Source: Streptomyces sp. NRRL S-340 (GTDB taxonomy: Bacteria; Actinomycetota; Actinomycetes; Streptomycetales; Streptomycetaceae). Taken from it: a DNA stretch of 58,322 nucleotides. Under the pieces are notes generated by a model. It searched no databases, was not told where the DNA came from, and was given only the letters and a program-made list of their open reading frames with translations. Of this stretch, positions 41,924-51,093 are shown in pieces (position 1 is the first letter of the stretch; every line of letters begins with the position of its first letter). The stretch is from contig NZ_JOIY01000043.1 of NCBI RefSeq assembly GCF_000720185.1, forward strand, positions 1 through 58,322. The letters are read 5' to 3'. The position numbers were made by a program, and so were the translations under genes.

Positions 41924-42358
41924 CGCGCACTCCTTATGTGTCGGTCACCCTCGGGGCGGTCACCGGCAGTCTGCGCTGCGGCACCTGACGCCCGCTCGGG
42001 TCTGGGTCGAAACAGGTCGGACGCGGTGGCGCCGGCAACTGAGGTCCGAGCGGGCCGTTGTGCACCGGCTCACCCCGGGGCGGACCGTGGGTGTGGTGGG
42101 AACCCTTTGGTGCTGTCCGCCTACTCCAGATTAACCAAATGAGCGGCCCCCTGCTCGATGGGGCTGCAAAGAGCAGGTAACTATCTGAAGTCAGGCGTGT
42201 TCATTGAGCCGTGTACAAGGTGATTTGTCACCTTGTGGAGCGGCGAGCGATTCACCCGTCCGGTCTACGTCACGCAGTTCAGTTCCCGTTGGCCGCGCCG
42301 CAAGGTCGCCGTGATCTGCTGACGTACCGCAACGGCCGTCCCGCGGGAGGACTGACGC
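41924..42358. other. Divergent regulatory region upstream of the HD-like gene
   Basis: No gene is seen in these 435 bp between the 57-residue gene and the HD-like gene. The middle has a comparatively AT-rich patch (42130-42145, AGATTAACCAAATGAG) and a TAACTAT hexamer-like element at 42178-42184, both possible promoter parts, plus the inverted repeat at 42215-42236. Confidence 0.4.
42215..42236 (+). promoter_or_regulatory. Inverted repeat ACAAGGTGA-N4-TCACCTTGT
   Basis: Nine-base arms are exact complements with the loop TTTG. It lies about 120 bp before the HD-like gene and just beyond a candidate promoter, so it may be an operator or an mRNA leader hairpin. Confidence 0.45.
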
Positions 42359-42901
42359 ATGGAGCTGCGCAGTGTCGAAGAGCTGATGGACCTGCTGTAC
42401 GCCGGACGGGGTACAGCGGGACCGAGTACGGCGGGGCCGGTCACCGCAGGACCGGGTGCCGTGGGGCGGGGCACCGCCGCGCCGGACCGGCCCCGGCGCC
42501 GTGCCGATCCCCACGAGCACGCGCTGCGCACCGCCGCGCTGCTGCGCCGGCGCCGCCCTGCGGACAAGGAACTGCAGGTCGCGGGCCTGGTCCTGGGGAT
42601 CGGCGCCCTGCTCGGTCCGGGCGGCGACGCCGGTCCGCAGGCCGCCGGCGTCCGCGCGGCCCGCGCCGCGGACGCGGTGCGCGGCCTGCTCGGTGAACGC
42701 GTCTTCCGGCTCGTGCGGCAACAGGCCGGCGGCCACGCCGCCCGCCCTCTGGACGAGGACGCCCTGACCCTGCGCCTCGCGGACGAGGAGGCCCGCACCC
42801 GCGGTGCCTGCGACACCGCGGGGGCCGGGGTCCTGGAGGACTGGCGCACCGTCCTTGAGCTGGTCGCGGCCCGCAACGCCCGTCTCGGCGCCGTCGACTG
42901 A
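42359..42901 (+). CDS. HD-like protein without the HD metal pair
   Basis: This 180-residue protein resembles small HD-fold hydrolases (PhnZ/inositol-oxygenase-like) found in actinobacteria: MELRSVEELMDLLYAG, then DPHEHALRTAALLRRRRPAD and KELQVAGLVLGIGALLGPGG. In such proteins the last segment normally reads GLVHDIG; here His-Asp is Leu-Gly, so the diagnostic metal ligands are absent. Residues about 17-40 are a Gly/Thr/Ala/Pro repeat (TAGPSTAGPVTAGPG), an apparent in-frame expansion. ATG has GGGAGG upstream. It may be a non-catalytic binding protein or a decaying gene. Confidence 0.65.
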   Translation: MELRSVEELMDLLYAGRGTAGPSTAGPVTAGPGAVGRGTAAPDRPRRRADPHEHALRTAALLRRRRPADKELQVAGLVLGIGALLGPGGDAGPQAAGVRAARAADAVRGLLGERVFRLVRQQAGGHAARPLDEDALTLRLADEEARTRGACDTAGAGVLEDWRTVLELVAARNARLGAVD

Positions 42902-42929
42902 CGCGCCGTCAGGGATCAGCGGCGGCCGT

Positions 42930-44429
42930 TCACCACTTGCCCGGCGCGTAGTCCTTCAGGAAGACGCCGTACAGGTCCTCGCCCGCCTCACCGCGCACGA
43001 TCGGGTCGTAGACGCGGGCGGCGCCGTCGACCAGGTCCAGCGGTGCGTGGAACCCCGCCTCGGCGAGGCGGACCTTGTCGGGGTGCGGGCGCTCGTCGGT
43101 GATCCAGCCGGTGTCGACGGCCGTCATCAGGATGCCGTCCTTCTCGAACATCTCCTGGGCGGCGGTGCGGGTGAGCATGTTCAGGGCGGCCTTGGCCATG
43201 TTGGTGTGCGGGTGGCCCGCGCCCTTGTAGCCGCGTTCGAAGACGCCCTCCATGGCGGAGACGTTCACGATGTAGGTGCGCCGGGCCGCCGCGGCGGCCA
43301 TCGCCGGGCGCAGGCGGCTGATCAGGATGAACGGCGCGGTGGAGTTGCACAGCTGCACCTCGAGCAGCTCGACCGGCGTGACCTCGTCCACCGTCTGGAT
43401 CCAGCTGTTGGTGTCGTGCAGGTCGGGCACCAGACCGCCCGCGTCGATGGCCGTGCCCGCGGCGATCCGCTCCAGTGAGGCGGAGCCGGAGACCAGGGCG
43501 AGGCCGGTGACGTCCTCGGCGGTGAGCGCGCCGGAGCCGGCCACCGGCAGGGCGGCGACCGCGCCGGAGCCGAAGGTGCCGATCACCTCGGCCGCGGGCA
43601 GCTCACCGGCGGGCAGCGGGGCCGACTCGGCGGCGACCAGCTCGCTGTAGGCCTGCGGGGAGCGCCGTACGGTCTGGGCCGCGTTGTTGATCAGGATGTC
43701 CAGCGGGCCCTCGGCGGCGACCGAGTCGGCGAGGGCGACCACCTGGGCGGGGTCGCGCAGGTCGATGCCGACGATCTTCAGCCGGTGGATCCACTCCGCG
43801 CTGTCGGGCTGGGCCTTGAAGCGGCGGACGGCGTCGTTGGGGAAGCGGGTGGTGACGGTGGTGTGCGCGCCGTCCCGCAGCAGCCTGAGCGCGATGTACA
43901 TGCCGATCTTGGCCCGGCCGCCGGTGAGCAGGGCGCGCTTGCCGGTCAGGTCGGCGCGGGCGTCGCGGCGGGCGCGATTCTCGGCGGCGCACTTCTGGCA
44001 CAGCTGGTGGTAGAAGTAGTCGACCTCGACGTAGCGCTGCTTGCAGACGTAGCAGGAGCGCGGGCGCCTGAGTATCCCCGCGATCTGGCCCTCGCCCGTC
44101 GCGGAGGACGGCAGGATGCCCTCGGTCTCGTCGTCGATGCGCTGCGCCGAGCCGGTGGCCGTGGCCTCCGTGACCGCCTTGTCGTGGGCGGTCTTGGCGG
44201 CCCGGCGCTCCTGGCGGCGGCGCTGCTTGACCATGCGGTAGATGTGCGAGGTGGCCCGGCGCACGGCGACGGCATCGGGGTGGTCGACCTCGATGCTGTC
44301 CAGCTCCCGCAGCACGTCGAGGCAGACGGCGAGGCGCTCCGGGTCGATGCCGGGCCCGTACGCGGCCTCCTCGCCGGGCGCGTACACGACCTCGTCCATG
44401 GTCGTGGAGCCCTCGTCTGTCACCGTCAT
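42930..44429 (-). CDS. Large SDR-like oxidoreductase with zinc ribbon
   Basis: This 499-residue protein has an N-terminal helical region (about 25-100), a four-Cys zinc ribbon (CYVC and CQKC, about 126-148) and a Rossmann SDR domain (about 158-499) starting KRALLTGGRAKIGMYIA with NNAAQTVRR. At the usual YxxxK site the sequence is HPHTNMAKAALNM, giving Thr rather than Tyr four residues before Lys. An insertion of about 75 residues rich in Ala/Gly/Glu separates NNAAQ from the later core. The reaction is unknown. The start could also be ATG 44399. It ends 29 bp from the HD-like gene, convergent. Confidence 0.82.
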   Translation of the reverse strand: MTVTDEGSTTMDEVVYAPGEEAAYGPGIDPERLAVCLDVLRELDSIEVDHPDAVAVRRATSHIYRMVKQRRRQERRAAKTAHDKAVTEATATGSAQRIDDETEGILPSSATGEGQIAGILRRPRSCYVCKQRYVEVDYFYHQLCQKCAAENRARRDARADLTGKRALLTGGRAKIGMYIALRLLRDGAHTTVTTRFPNDAVRRFKAQPDSAEWIHRLKIVGIDLRDPAQVVALADSVAAEGPLDILINNAAQTVRRSPQAYSELVAAESAPLPAGELPAAEVIGTFGSGAVAALPVAGSGALTAEDVTGLALVSGSASLERIAAGTAIDAGGLVPDLHDTNSWIQTVDEVTPVELLEVQLCNSTAPFILISRLRPAMAAAAARRTYIVNVSAMEGVFERGYKGAGHPHTNMAKAALNMLTRTAAQEMFEKDGILMTAVDTGWITDERPHPDKVRLAEAGFHAPLDLVDGAARVYDPIVRGEAGEDLYGVFLKDYAPGKW

Positions 44430-44492
44430 CGCGCTGCCGCTTCCCTGGTCGTTCCTGCGGCGCTCCGACTCGCGACCGCTTTCGAACGGGGG

Positions 44493-44498
44493 ATTTTA
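44493..44498 (-). promoter_or_regulatory. TAAAAT -10-like element of the SDR gene
   Basis: TAAAAT on the minus strand lies about 64 bp before the SDR start in the 129-bp gap after the acyltransferase gene, one of few AT-rich hexamers in the area. A -35 is not clear. Confidence 0.3.
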
Positions 44499-44558
44499 CG
44501 GCAGCGCCGGGCGCTCCCGCCAAACGCGTGACGATCAAGGGCCCGCGGGGGCGGCGGG

Positions 44559-45944
44559 TCAGGGGCCGCAGACGGTGATGAGGGTCTCCACCTCCTCGGA
44601 CAGGGCACGGGCCAGCCGGTTCAGGTCCGGTACCGCCTTGGCGTCGGCGACGAGGCCGTAGTGGACCTGGCCGCGGTAGGTGGAGACCGCGACGGCGAGG
44701 GACTGGCCGCGGGCGAGCGGCGCGAAGGGGTAGACGGCCGTGAGCGGGTGGCCGCCCAGGCGCAGTCCGAAGCCGGGCAGCGGGACGCTGGTGACCAGGA
44801 TGTCGAACCAGAGCCGGGCGGCCTGGCCGACCAGGGGGCCGCCGAGCCGGTGGCCGAGGGCGGGCACGTGGTCGGCGAGCAGGGCGACGGCGCCGGCGCC
44901 CCGGTCGGGTCCGGCGTCCTTGTTGCGGTCCATCGCGGTGCGCACGGCGGCGAGGCGGCGCAGCGGGTCGGGGACGCCGACGGGCAGTTCCATCAGGTAG
45001 CCGGAGAGCCGGTTGCCCGGCGGCTGGGCGGTGCGCGGGCGGCGCCGGGAGACGGGGATCAGGGCGCGCGGGGCGATGCCGTCGCACGCTTCGCCCCGCT
45101 CCTCCAGCCAGCGGCGCAGGGCACCGGCGACGACCGCGATCAGGACGTCGTTGACGGTGCCGCCCACGGCCTTGCGCACCAGGTGCACGTCGTCGATGTC
45201 GACGACGACGCCGGCGGTGCGGCGGGTGCCGGTGGGTTCGGCGGTGAGGGCGGGTGTGGTGCGGGCGGCGAGGGTCGATCGCGCGACGCGGGCGCCGATG
45301 TCCAGGGCCCGTCCGACGTCGAAGAGCGCGCCGCGCAGGAGTCCGGGCAGGCTGCGTACGTCGGGCAGCGGACCGCGCGGCGGCTGTGCGGGCCTCGGGC
45401 GCCGCTCGGGCAGGTCGACCGGGTCGAGGACGGCGGCGGCCAGGGTGAGGGCGCGCAGCCCGTCGGCGAGGGCGTGGTGGAACTTGAACAGGACCGCGAA
45501 GCAGGTGCCGTCCTCGCCGGGCAGCACGTGGGCCTCCCACGGCGGCCGGTTGCGTTCCAGGGGGCGCTGCATGAGCCGTCCTGCGGCGGCGTGGAAGTCG
45601 GCGGCCGGGGTGTGCAGCCGCACGTGGTGGAGCGGGTCGAAGCAGGGGTCGGGTTCGCGGGCGGCGCCGCCGAAGCCGAGCGGCCGGCGCAGCCCGTCGG
45701 CGAGCGAGTGGCGCGGGCCGTCGGCGGAGGACTGCCGCGGGCCGAGGGGGCGCCACACGTCCCGGATGCGCAGCCGCAGCCCGGGGACGCCGGCGGCGCG
45801 GGCGGCGAGCAGGTCGGCCGCGTGCGCCCCGGCGGTGGACGAGGTGGCGGAGAAGATCCCGAGCGCGCCGAGGTGCATCGGGTGGTCGGCGGACTCGATG
45901 TTCCAGAACGCCAGGTCGAGGGGAGCGAGCAGGTCAGGGGTCAA
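44559..45944 (-). CDS. WS/DGAT-family O-acyltransferase
   Basis: This 461-residue protein belongs to the wax ester synthase/diacylglycerol acyltransferase family. It has the N-terminal LTPDLLAPLDLAFWNIES, PPWEAHVLPGEDGTCFAVLF, and the catalytic HHxxxDG as FHHALADGL (His156, His157, Asp161, Gly162). GGTVNDVLIAVVAGALRRWL and VPVSRR-like parts follow. It would esterify fatty acyl-CoA to diacylglycerol or alcohols, making storage lipids. TTG 45944 is preceded by GGAGG at six bases; the frame upstream is open but unlike the family. A short duplicated stretch (SSADGPRHSLADG) sits at about residues 73-85. Confidence 0.9.
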   Translation of the reverse strand: MTPDLLAPLDLAFWNIESADHPMHLGALGIFSATSSTAGAHAADLLAARAAGVPGLRLRIRDVWRPLGPRQSSADGPRHSLADGLRRPLGFGGAAREPDPCFDPLHHVRLHTPAADFHAAAGRLMQRPLERNRPPWEAHVLPGEDGTCFAVLFKFHHALADGLRALTLAAAVLDPVDLPERRPRPAQPPRGPLPDVRSLPGLLRGALFDVGRALDIGARVARSTLAARTTPALTAEPTGTRRTAGVVVDIDDVHLVRKAVGGTVNDVLIAVVAGALRRWLEERGEACDGIAPRALIPVSRRRPRTAQPPGNRLSGYLMELPVGVPDPLRRLAAVRTAMDRNKDAGPDRGAGAVALLADHVPALGHRLGGPLVGQAARLWFDILVTSVPLPGFGLRLGGHPLTAVYPFAPLARGQSLAVAVSTYRGQVHYGLVADAKAVPDLNRLARALSEEVETLITVCGP

Positions 45945-46100
45945 GGCTTGCCTCCGTCGACGGTGGGTGAGTCTGCAGTCAACAGCCTGCGGCTGATTAC
46001 GGTCAAGTACGATCAAGTTACGCACAGTTAACGTCAGATGAAGTCCCGCCCCGGTGGGCGGGGCGGGACACGGCGGTCGCGGGACGCGGAGCCCCGGGCG

Positions 46101-48425
46101 TCAGCCGAGTGCGGGCGGCGCCGCCTGCGCCGATGTGCCCCACGACGAGGGCCGCGGGCCCACGGTGTAGCTGAGCGTCCTGGTCCGGCGCAGGTCGCCG
46201 GCGGTCAGGTAGGTCCGCTCGTGGGTCACCCCGTCGGCGCTGACCGTCTGGGTGTAGCGGTTCTCCGAGGAGGTGCCGGGCGCCTTGATCGTGAGGGCGC
46301 CGCGGGGGTGGTAGCGGGGATCCAGCCGCAGGTCGACGCGGTCGAAGACCGGGGTGGACAGGCCCCAGGTGCCGTAGCCGGGCTGCACCGGGTAGAGGCC
46401 GATGGACGACAGCACGTCCCAGGCGGACATGGTGCCCAGGTCGTCGTTGCCGGTGATCCCGGTCGGTGCGTCGGTGAACAGGGTCAGCGCGGCGTGCACC
46501 ACGTCGCTCGTCTTCCACGGCTGCCCCGTCGACAGGTAGGTGTACGGGGCGAGCAGGTCGGGCTCGTTGAGCGGGTTGTAGCGGTCGGTGTCGTAGTAGG
46601 CGTACGGGTCCTTGACCCACACCTCGCGGGCGGTGCGGGCGGGATCCGTGAGGAGCTGGTCGTAGGCGAAGAACTCGTCGAGCCGGTCGTTGGTGAGCCG
46701 CTTGCCGCCGATGAGGTCGATGACGCCGGGCAGGTCCTGGGGCACCAGCCACTGGTACTGCCAGGCCGTGCCCTCGTGGAAGCCCTCGCTCTGCGCCGGG
46801 CTCCACGGCCCGGCGAAGGCGCCGGAGGCGTCACGGGCCCGGAAGAAGCGCGTCGAGGGGTCGAACAGGTGGCGGTAGTTGCGGGAGCGGGCGGCCCACC
46901 GGGCGGCGTCCTCGCGGTGGCCGAGGGCCCGGGCCATCTGGGCGAGCACGGCGTCCGACAGGGCGTACTCCAGGGTCGCCGAGGCGCCGAAGGCGTAGTC
47001 CGAGTGACCGGCCTTGGCCGGCTCGTGCCCCTTGACGTAGGGGGCGAAGCCGCGGGTGATGTAGTCCTCGTTGGCGTCGCGGCCCACCGCGGGGGAGCCG
47101 GCGGGCGGGACGCCGTCGGCGTTCTTCTTCAGGGCCCGGTAGGCCCGCTCCTCGTAGCCCTTGAGCAGGCCCTGCTGGAAGGCGTCGGTCAGGAACGGGG
47201 TGACCGGGTCGCCGGTCATGATGTTCGTCTCGACCGTGCCGTAGCCCCACTTGGGCAGCCAGCCGCTCTCCTCGGCCACCCGGATCACGGAGACGGCCAT
47301 GTCACGGGACTCGCGGGGCGCGAGCAGGGCGAGGAGCTGCGCCTGGGTGCGGTAGGTGTCCCACAGCGACCAGTTCTGGTAGTAGGTGAAGCCGTCGCTG
47401 CGGTGGACGCGCCGGTCCCAGCCGGTGTAGCGGCCGTCGGCGTCCTCGCCGACGTTGGGCGCGACGAAGGACCGGTACAGGGACGAGTAGAAGGTGCGCC
47501 GGCGGGTGGTGTCACCGCCGCCCACCCGCACGTCCGCCAGCCGCCTCTCCCAGGCCCGCCGGGCCGCCTCGCGCACGGCGGCGAAGGAACGGCCGCCCTC
47601 GGCACGCAGGTTGCCCGCCGCGCCGGCCGCGTCGACGTAGGACAGCGCGGTGGTCGCCTCCACCGTGCGGTCGTGGGTGGTGTCGAACCGGAGGTAGGCG
47701 CCGCCGTGCCCGGTCCGCGCGCCGGGGGTGACGGTGGTGCCGTCCCAGGTGCCGTACGCGGTGAAGGGCCGGTCGAAGCGGGTGATCGTGTGGACCGTGT
47801 ACGGGAGGGTGTCCTTGCAGAAGCCGCGGCCGGTGATCGCGGTCCGCACGGTGCGCTCGTCCAGGATCTCCACCGACGAGGCGACCATCCGGTGCAGCGC
47901 CTGGCCCGCGTCGAGCAGGACGTTGGCCTTGCCGGTGGCCGGGAAGGTGTAGCGCTGGACGCCGGTCCTGGTCGTCGCGGTCAGTTCGGCCTCGATGCCG
48001 GAGTCCAGCGCGACGCGGTAGTAGCCGGGGCCCGCCCGCTCGTTCTCGTGGCGGAAGCCGGCCGCGTACTTCGCGTAGTCCGTCCGGGTGACGTCACCGG
48101 TGGTGGGCAGCACCGGCAGGTCGCCGCCGATGCGGCAGCCGACGCCGGAGAGGTGGACCAGGGAGAAGCCGCGGACGCGGCTGTGGGCGTAGTCGTAGCC
48201 GGTGCTGTGACCGGTGTCCGGCGAGAACTGCACCATGCCGAAGGGCACGGTCGCGCCGGGGAACGTGTTGCCTTCGTTCGCGGTGCCGATGAACGGGTTG
48301 ACCAGATCGGTCAGCCGGGCGTCGCGGGGTGCCGCGGCCTGTGCGGGGACGGGGGCGGTGGACAGCGCGTACGCCGCCACCGCCGCCGCTCCCACGCACA
48401 GGCGCAGGCTCCGGGTCCAGCTCAT
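46101..48425 (-). CDS. Secreted GH92 alpha-1,2-mannosidase-type enzyme
   Basis: This 774-residue enzyme has a Sec signal (about 1-31) followed by the GH92 N-terminal beta-sandwich (VNPFIGTANEGNTFPGATVPFGMVQ, split here over two motifs, and SPDTGHSTGYDY). The helical catalytic domain has NWSLWDTYRTQAQLLALLAP, GYGTVETNIMTGDPV and the conserved NDDLGTMSAWDVLSSIGLYP near the C-terminus. GH92 enzymes are calcium-dependent exo-alpha-mannosidases, most acting on mannose-rich N-glycans. It is exported and follows the GH2 gene after 52 bp on the same strand, so the two form an operon that complements the GH85/GH38 set. Confidence 0.92.
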   Translation of the reverse strand: MSWTRSLRLCVGAAAVAAYALSTAPVPAQAAAPRDARLTDLVNPFIGTANEGNTFPGATVPFGMVQFSPDTGHSTGYDYAHSRVRGFSLVHLSGVGCRIGGDLPVLPTTGDVTRTDYAKYAAGFRHENERAGPGYYRVALDSGIEAELTATTRTGVQRYTFPATGKANVLLDAGQALHRMVASSVEILDERTVRTAITGRGFCKDTLPYTVHTITRFDRPFTAYGTWDGTTVTPGARTGHGGAYLRFDTTHDRTVEATTALSYVDAAGAAGNLRAEGGRSFAAVREAARRAWERRLADVRVGGGDTTRRRTFYSSLYRSFVAPNVGEDADGRYTGWDRRVHRSDGFTYYQNWSLWDTYRTQAQLLALLAPRESRDMAVSVIRVAEESGWLPKWGYGTVETNIMTGDPVTPFLTDAFQQGLLKGYEERAYRALKKNADGVPPAGSPAVGRDANEDYITRGFAPYVKGHEPAKAGHSDYAFGASATLEYALSDAVLAQMARALGHREDAARWAARSRNYRHLFDPSTRFFRARDASGAFAGPWSPAQSEGFHEGTAWQYQWLVPQDLPGVIDLIGGKRLTNDRLDEFFAYDQLLTDPARTAREVWVKDPYAYYDTDRYNPLNEPDLLAPYTYLSTGQPWKTSDVVHAALTLFTDAPTGITGNDDLGTMSAWDVLSSIGLYPVQPGYGTWGLSTPVFDRVDLRLDPRYHPRGALTIKAPGTSSENRYTQTVSADGVTHERTYLTAGDLRRTRTLSYTVGPRPSSWGTSAQAAPPALG

Positions 48426-48477
48426 GCAGGAAGACCTCCGAGGGAGACGTCATTGCCTGCATGATCACGTCTGATGG

Positions 48478-51093
48478 TCAGTCAGCCGGGCATCCCGCGG
48501 GTGTCGCGCGCGACGCGTCGCGGATCAGCGCCTGCTGGGCGGCCCGTATCCGGTCCGCGTCCGGCTTGAGGACCCGCCGGTCGTAGGTGAGCAGACCGTT
48601 GAGTTCGCCCTCCACATCGCTGATCTGGGTGTAGACCGCGCCGTTGCTGCCGCGGCAGGCCAGCGCCCGCACCTCGCCGAGCTTGGTGAGGTAGTCGTCG
48701 GTGTAGGCGGCGGGGTCGACGTCGACGTAGCTCTGCTGCACCGGCCAGGCATGGCCGGGCACCGCGAGGCCGAGGCCGCCGTACTCGCCGCTGACCAGGG
48801 CCCTCCTGCCGTCGGGGTGCGGCGGCAGCGCGGGAGAGGGGTAGCCGTGCTCGTCGATGATGTCACCGGCTCCGCCGTCGGTCCCCAGGTTGATCCCGGA
48901 CATGCCGTTGACCAGGCGCGTCGGGTCCCAGCTCTTGGCCTGATCGGCGACGCGGGCCTCGTCGTACTGGCCCCAGCCCTCGTTGAAGGTGACCCACATG
49001 ACGACCGACGGGCTGCTGACGTGCTCGTCGATCACCTCCTTCATCTCGCGCTCGTACTCGGTCCGCGCGGCGGCGGACGGGTTCACTCCCGCGGTCATGG
49101 CGGGCATGTCCTGCCACACCATCAGGCCCAGCCGGTCCGCCCAGTAGAACCAGCGGTCGGGTTCGACCTTGATGTGCTTGCGCACGGCGTTGAAGCCGAG
49201 CTGCTTGTGCGCCTTCAGGTCGTACGCCAGGGCCTCGTCGGTGGGCGCGGTGTACAGGCCGTCGGGCCAGAAGCCCTGGTCGAGCGTGGCCATCATGAAG
49301 ACCGGCTTGCCGTTGAGGACCGTGCGCGGGACGCCGTCCACCTGCTCCACCGCGATGGAGCGCATGCCGAAGTAGCTGCCGACCTCGTCGGCGCCGACGC
49401 GCACCTTCAGGTCGTACAGGAAGGGGTCGTCGGGCGACCACAGGCGCGGGTCGTGGATCGTCAGGGTGAGCGGCGAGCCGGTGCGGCCGTGAGCGGTGGC
49501 GACCTTGTGCCGTCCCGCGTACGCCGTCGCCGTGACCGGTACGCCGTCGCGGACCCCGTCGGCCCGGACGGTGAGGCGGCCGTGCGGGACGTCGGGGGTG
49601 AGCTTGAGGGAGTCGACGTGGTCGCGGGCGACCGGCTCCATCCACACGGTCTGCCAGATGCCCGAAGTCGGCGTGTACCAGATGCCGCTCGGGTCCAGGC
49701 GCTGCTTGCCCAGCGGCGGGTTCTCCCCGCCGGCCGCGTCGGTCGGGTCGTAGACGCCGACGATCAGCTCCTGGGTGCGGCCGGGCTTCAGCGCGTCGGT
49801 GACGTCGGCGCTGAACTTGTCGTAGCCGCCCTGGTGCGCGGCGACCTTCGTGCCGTTGACGTAGACCTCGGCCCTCCAGTCCACCGCCCCGAAGTTGAGC
49901 CGCAGCCGCTTGCCGTGGCCGACGTGCCAGTTCGCGGGCACGGTGAAGGTGCGGCGGTACCACATGCGGTCCTCGTGCCGTTCGATCCCCGAGAGCTGGG
50001 ACTCCACCGGGTAGGGCACGAGGATCCGCTCGGGCAGCGACGTGCCCACGGGCGGCTGCTCGCCCTCGTGGGCAGCGGCGAACTGCCAGCGGCCGTTGAG
50101 GCTGCGCCAGTCGGAGCGGGTCAGCTGCGGGCGCGGGTACTCGGGAAGGGCGTTGTCCGGCCCGACCTGCCCGGCCCACGGCGTGCGCAGTTCGTACGTC
50201 GACCGGTTGGGTCCGCTGCTCCAGAACGCGCCGACCGCCTTGGCGTCGGCGCCGGTGAGCCCGCCCCGGCCGTCGTAGCGCACGTCGGCGGTGCCGCGCG
50301 CGGTGCCGCTCTTGTTGCCGACGACGGGCTGCTGGAGGCTCACCAGCAGGGCGCGCGGGTCGGCCGGGTCGGTGCGGGCGGTGCCGAGCGGCCAGGCGGC
50401 GCCGCCGATCACGGCCTTCAGGTGGTCGGCGAGGCCGGCCGGGGGCGCGGCGAGCCGCTGCGCGAAGGCGAGTCTCAGGGTGCGGCCGTCCCCGAGGACG
50501 GTGGTGCTGAGCGCGCCGTCGTAGGCGTATCCGTCGGGCAGGCGGAACGCGGACTGCGGCACCGCCTCCTTGGTGCCGCCGGGCTCGGTCCAGCGGACGT
50601 GGAGGTTGGAGCCGCCGTAGTGCTCGAAGTACTCGACCTTGATGTCGTAGGCCGTGCCCGCGGTCAGCTGCACGGGGGCCGAGTTCTGTTCGCGGTCCCA
50701 GTCGTCGACCCAGTGGTCGATGACGAGGCTGCCGCCTATCCAGAGGCGGAAGCCGTTGTCGCCGGTGATCGAGAAGGTGTGGGCGCCGGTCTTCTCCGGG
50801 ACGATGCGGCCGGTCCAGCGGACGCTGACGTCGTCGGAGCGGCCGGTGGTGGCGGCCAGGCGGGGTTCGAGGTTGTCGAAGTCGAGTGCGGGGTCGAACG
50901 CGGTGGCCTTCAGCTCGTCGAAGTCGAAGGCTCCGGGGGCGGACTGGGTGTAGTAGTCGCCCTTGAGGCCGTGGACCTCCACGGGGTCGTCGGCGGGGGT
51001 GGCGGTCGCGGTGGGGGCCGCGGTGAACGCGGCGAGACCGAGCGCTGCGGCGAGCAGCAGCGCGAGTCGGTCCCTGAAGCGGCTGGTGCGCAC
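48478..51093 (-). CDS. Secreted GH2 glycosidase with PA14 domain
   Basis: This 871-residue exported enzyme has a Sec signal (about 1-32) and a PA14 domain (about 40-185) seen in GLKGDYYTQSAPGAFDF and HTFSITGDNGFRLWIGG. The GH2 sugar-binding, immunoglobulin-like and TIM-barrel domains (about 310-870) follow. The acid/base is Glu705 in WVTFNEGWGQYD and the nucleophile is probably Glu770 in ALVSGEYGGLG. GH2 includes beta-galactosidases, beta-mannosidases and beta-glucuronidases; the sequence alone does not choose. GTG 51093 is preceded by GAGGAG. A palindrome overlapping TTGACA upstream suggests LacI-type control. Confidence 0.9.
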   Translation of the reverse strand: MRTSRFRDRLALLLAAALGLAAFTAAPTATATPADDPVEVHGLKGDYYTQSAPGAFDFDELKATAFDPALDFDNLEPRLAATTGRSDDVSVRWTGRIVPEKTGAHTFSITGDNGFRLWIGGSLVIDHWVDDWDREQNSAPVQLTAGTAYDIKVEYFEHYGGSNLHVRWTEPGGTKEAVPQSAFRLPDGYAYDGALSTTVLGDGRTLRLAFAQRLAAPPAGLADHLKAVIGGAAWPLGTARTDPADPRALLVSLQQPVVGNKSGTARGTADVRYDGRGGLTGADAKAVGAFWSSGPNRSTYELRTPWAGQVGPDNALPEYPRPQLTRSDWRSLNGRWQFAAAHEGEQPPVGTSLPERILVPYPVESQLSGIERHEDRMWYRRTFTVPANWHVGHGKRLRLNFGAVDWRAEVYVNGTKVAAHQGGYDKFSADVTDALKPGRTQELIVGVYDPTDAAGGENPPLGKQRLDPSGIWYTPTSGIWQTVWMEPVARDHVDSLKLTPDVPHGRLTVRADGVRDGVPVTATAYAGRHKVATAHGRTGSPLTLTIHDPRLWSPDDPFLYDLKVRVGADEVGSYFGMRSIAVEQVDGVPRTVLNGKPVFMMATLDQGFWPDGLYTAPTDEALAYDLKAHKQLGFNAVRKHIKVEPDRWFYWADRLGLMVWQDMPAMTAGVNPSAAARTEYEREMKEVIDEHVSSPSVVMWVTFNEGWGQYDEARVADQAKSWDPTRLVNGMSGINLGTDGGAGDIIDEHGYPSPALPPHPDGRRALVSGEYGGLGLAVPGHAWPVQQSYVDVDPAAYTDDYLTKLGEVRALACRGSNGAVYTQISDVEGELNGLLTYDRRVLKPDADRIRAAQQALIRDASRATPAGCPAD

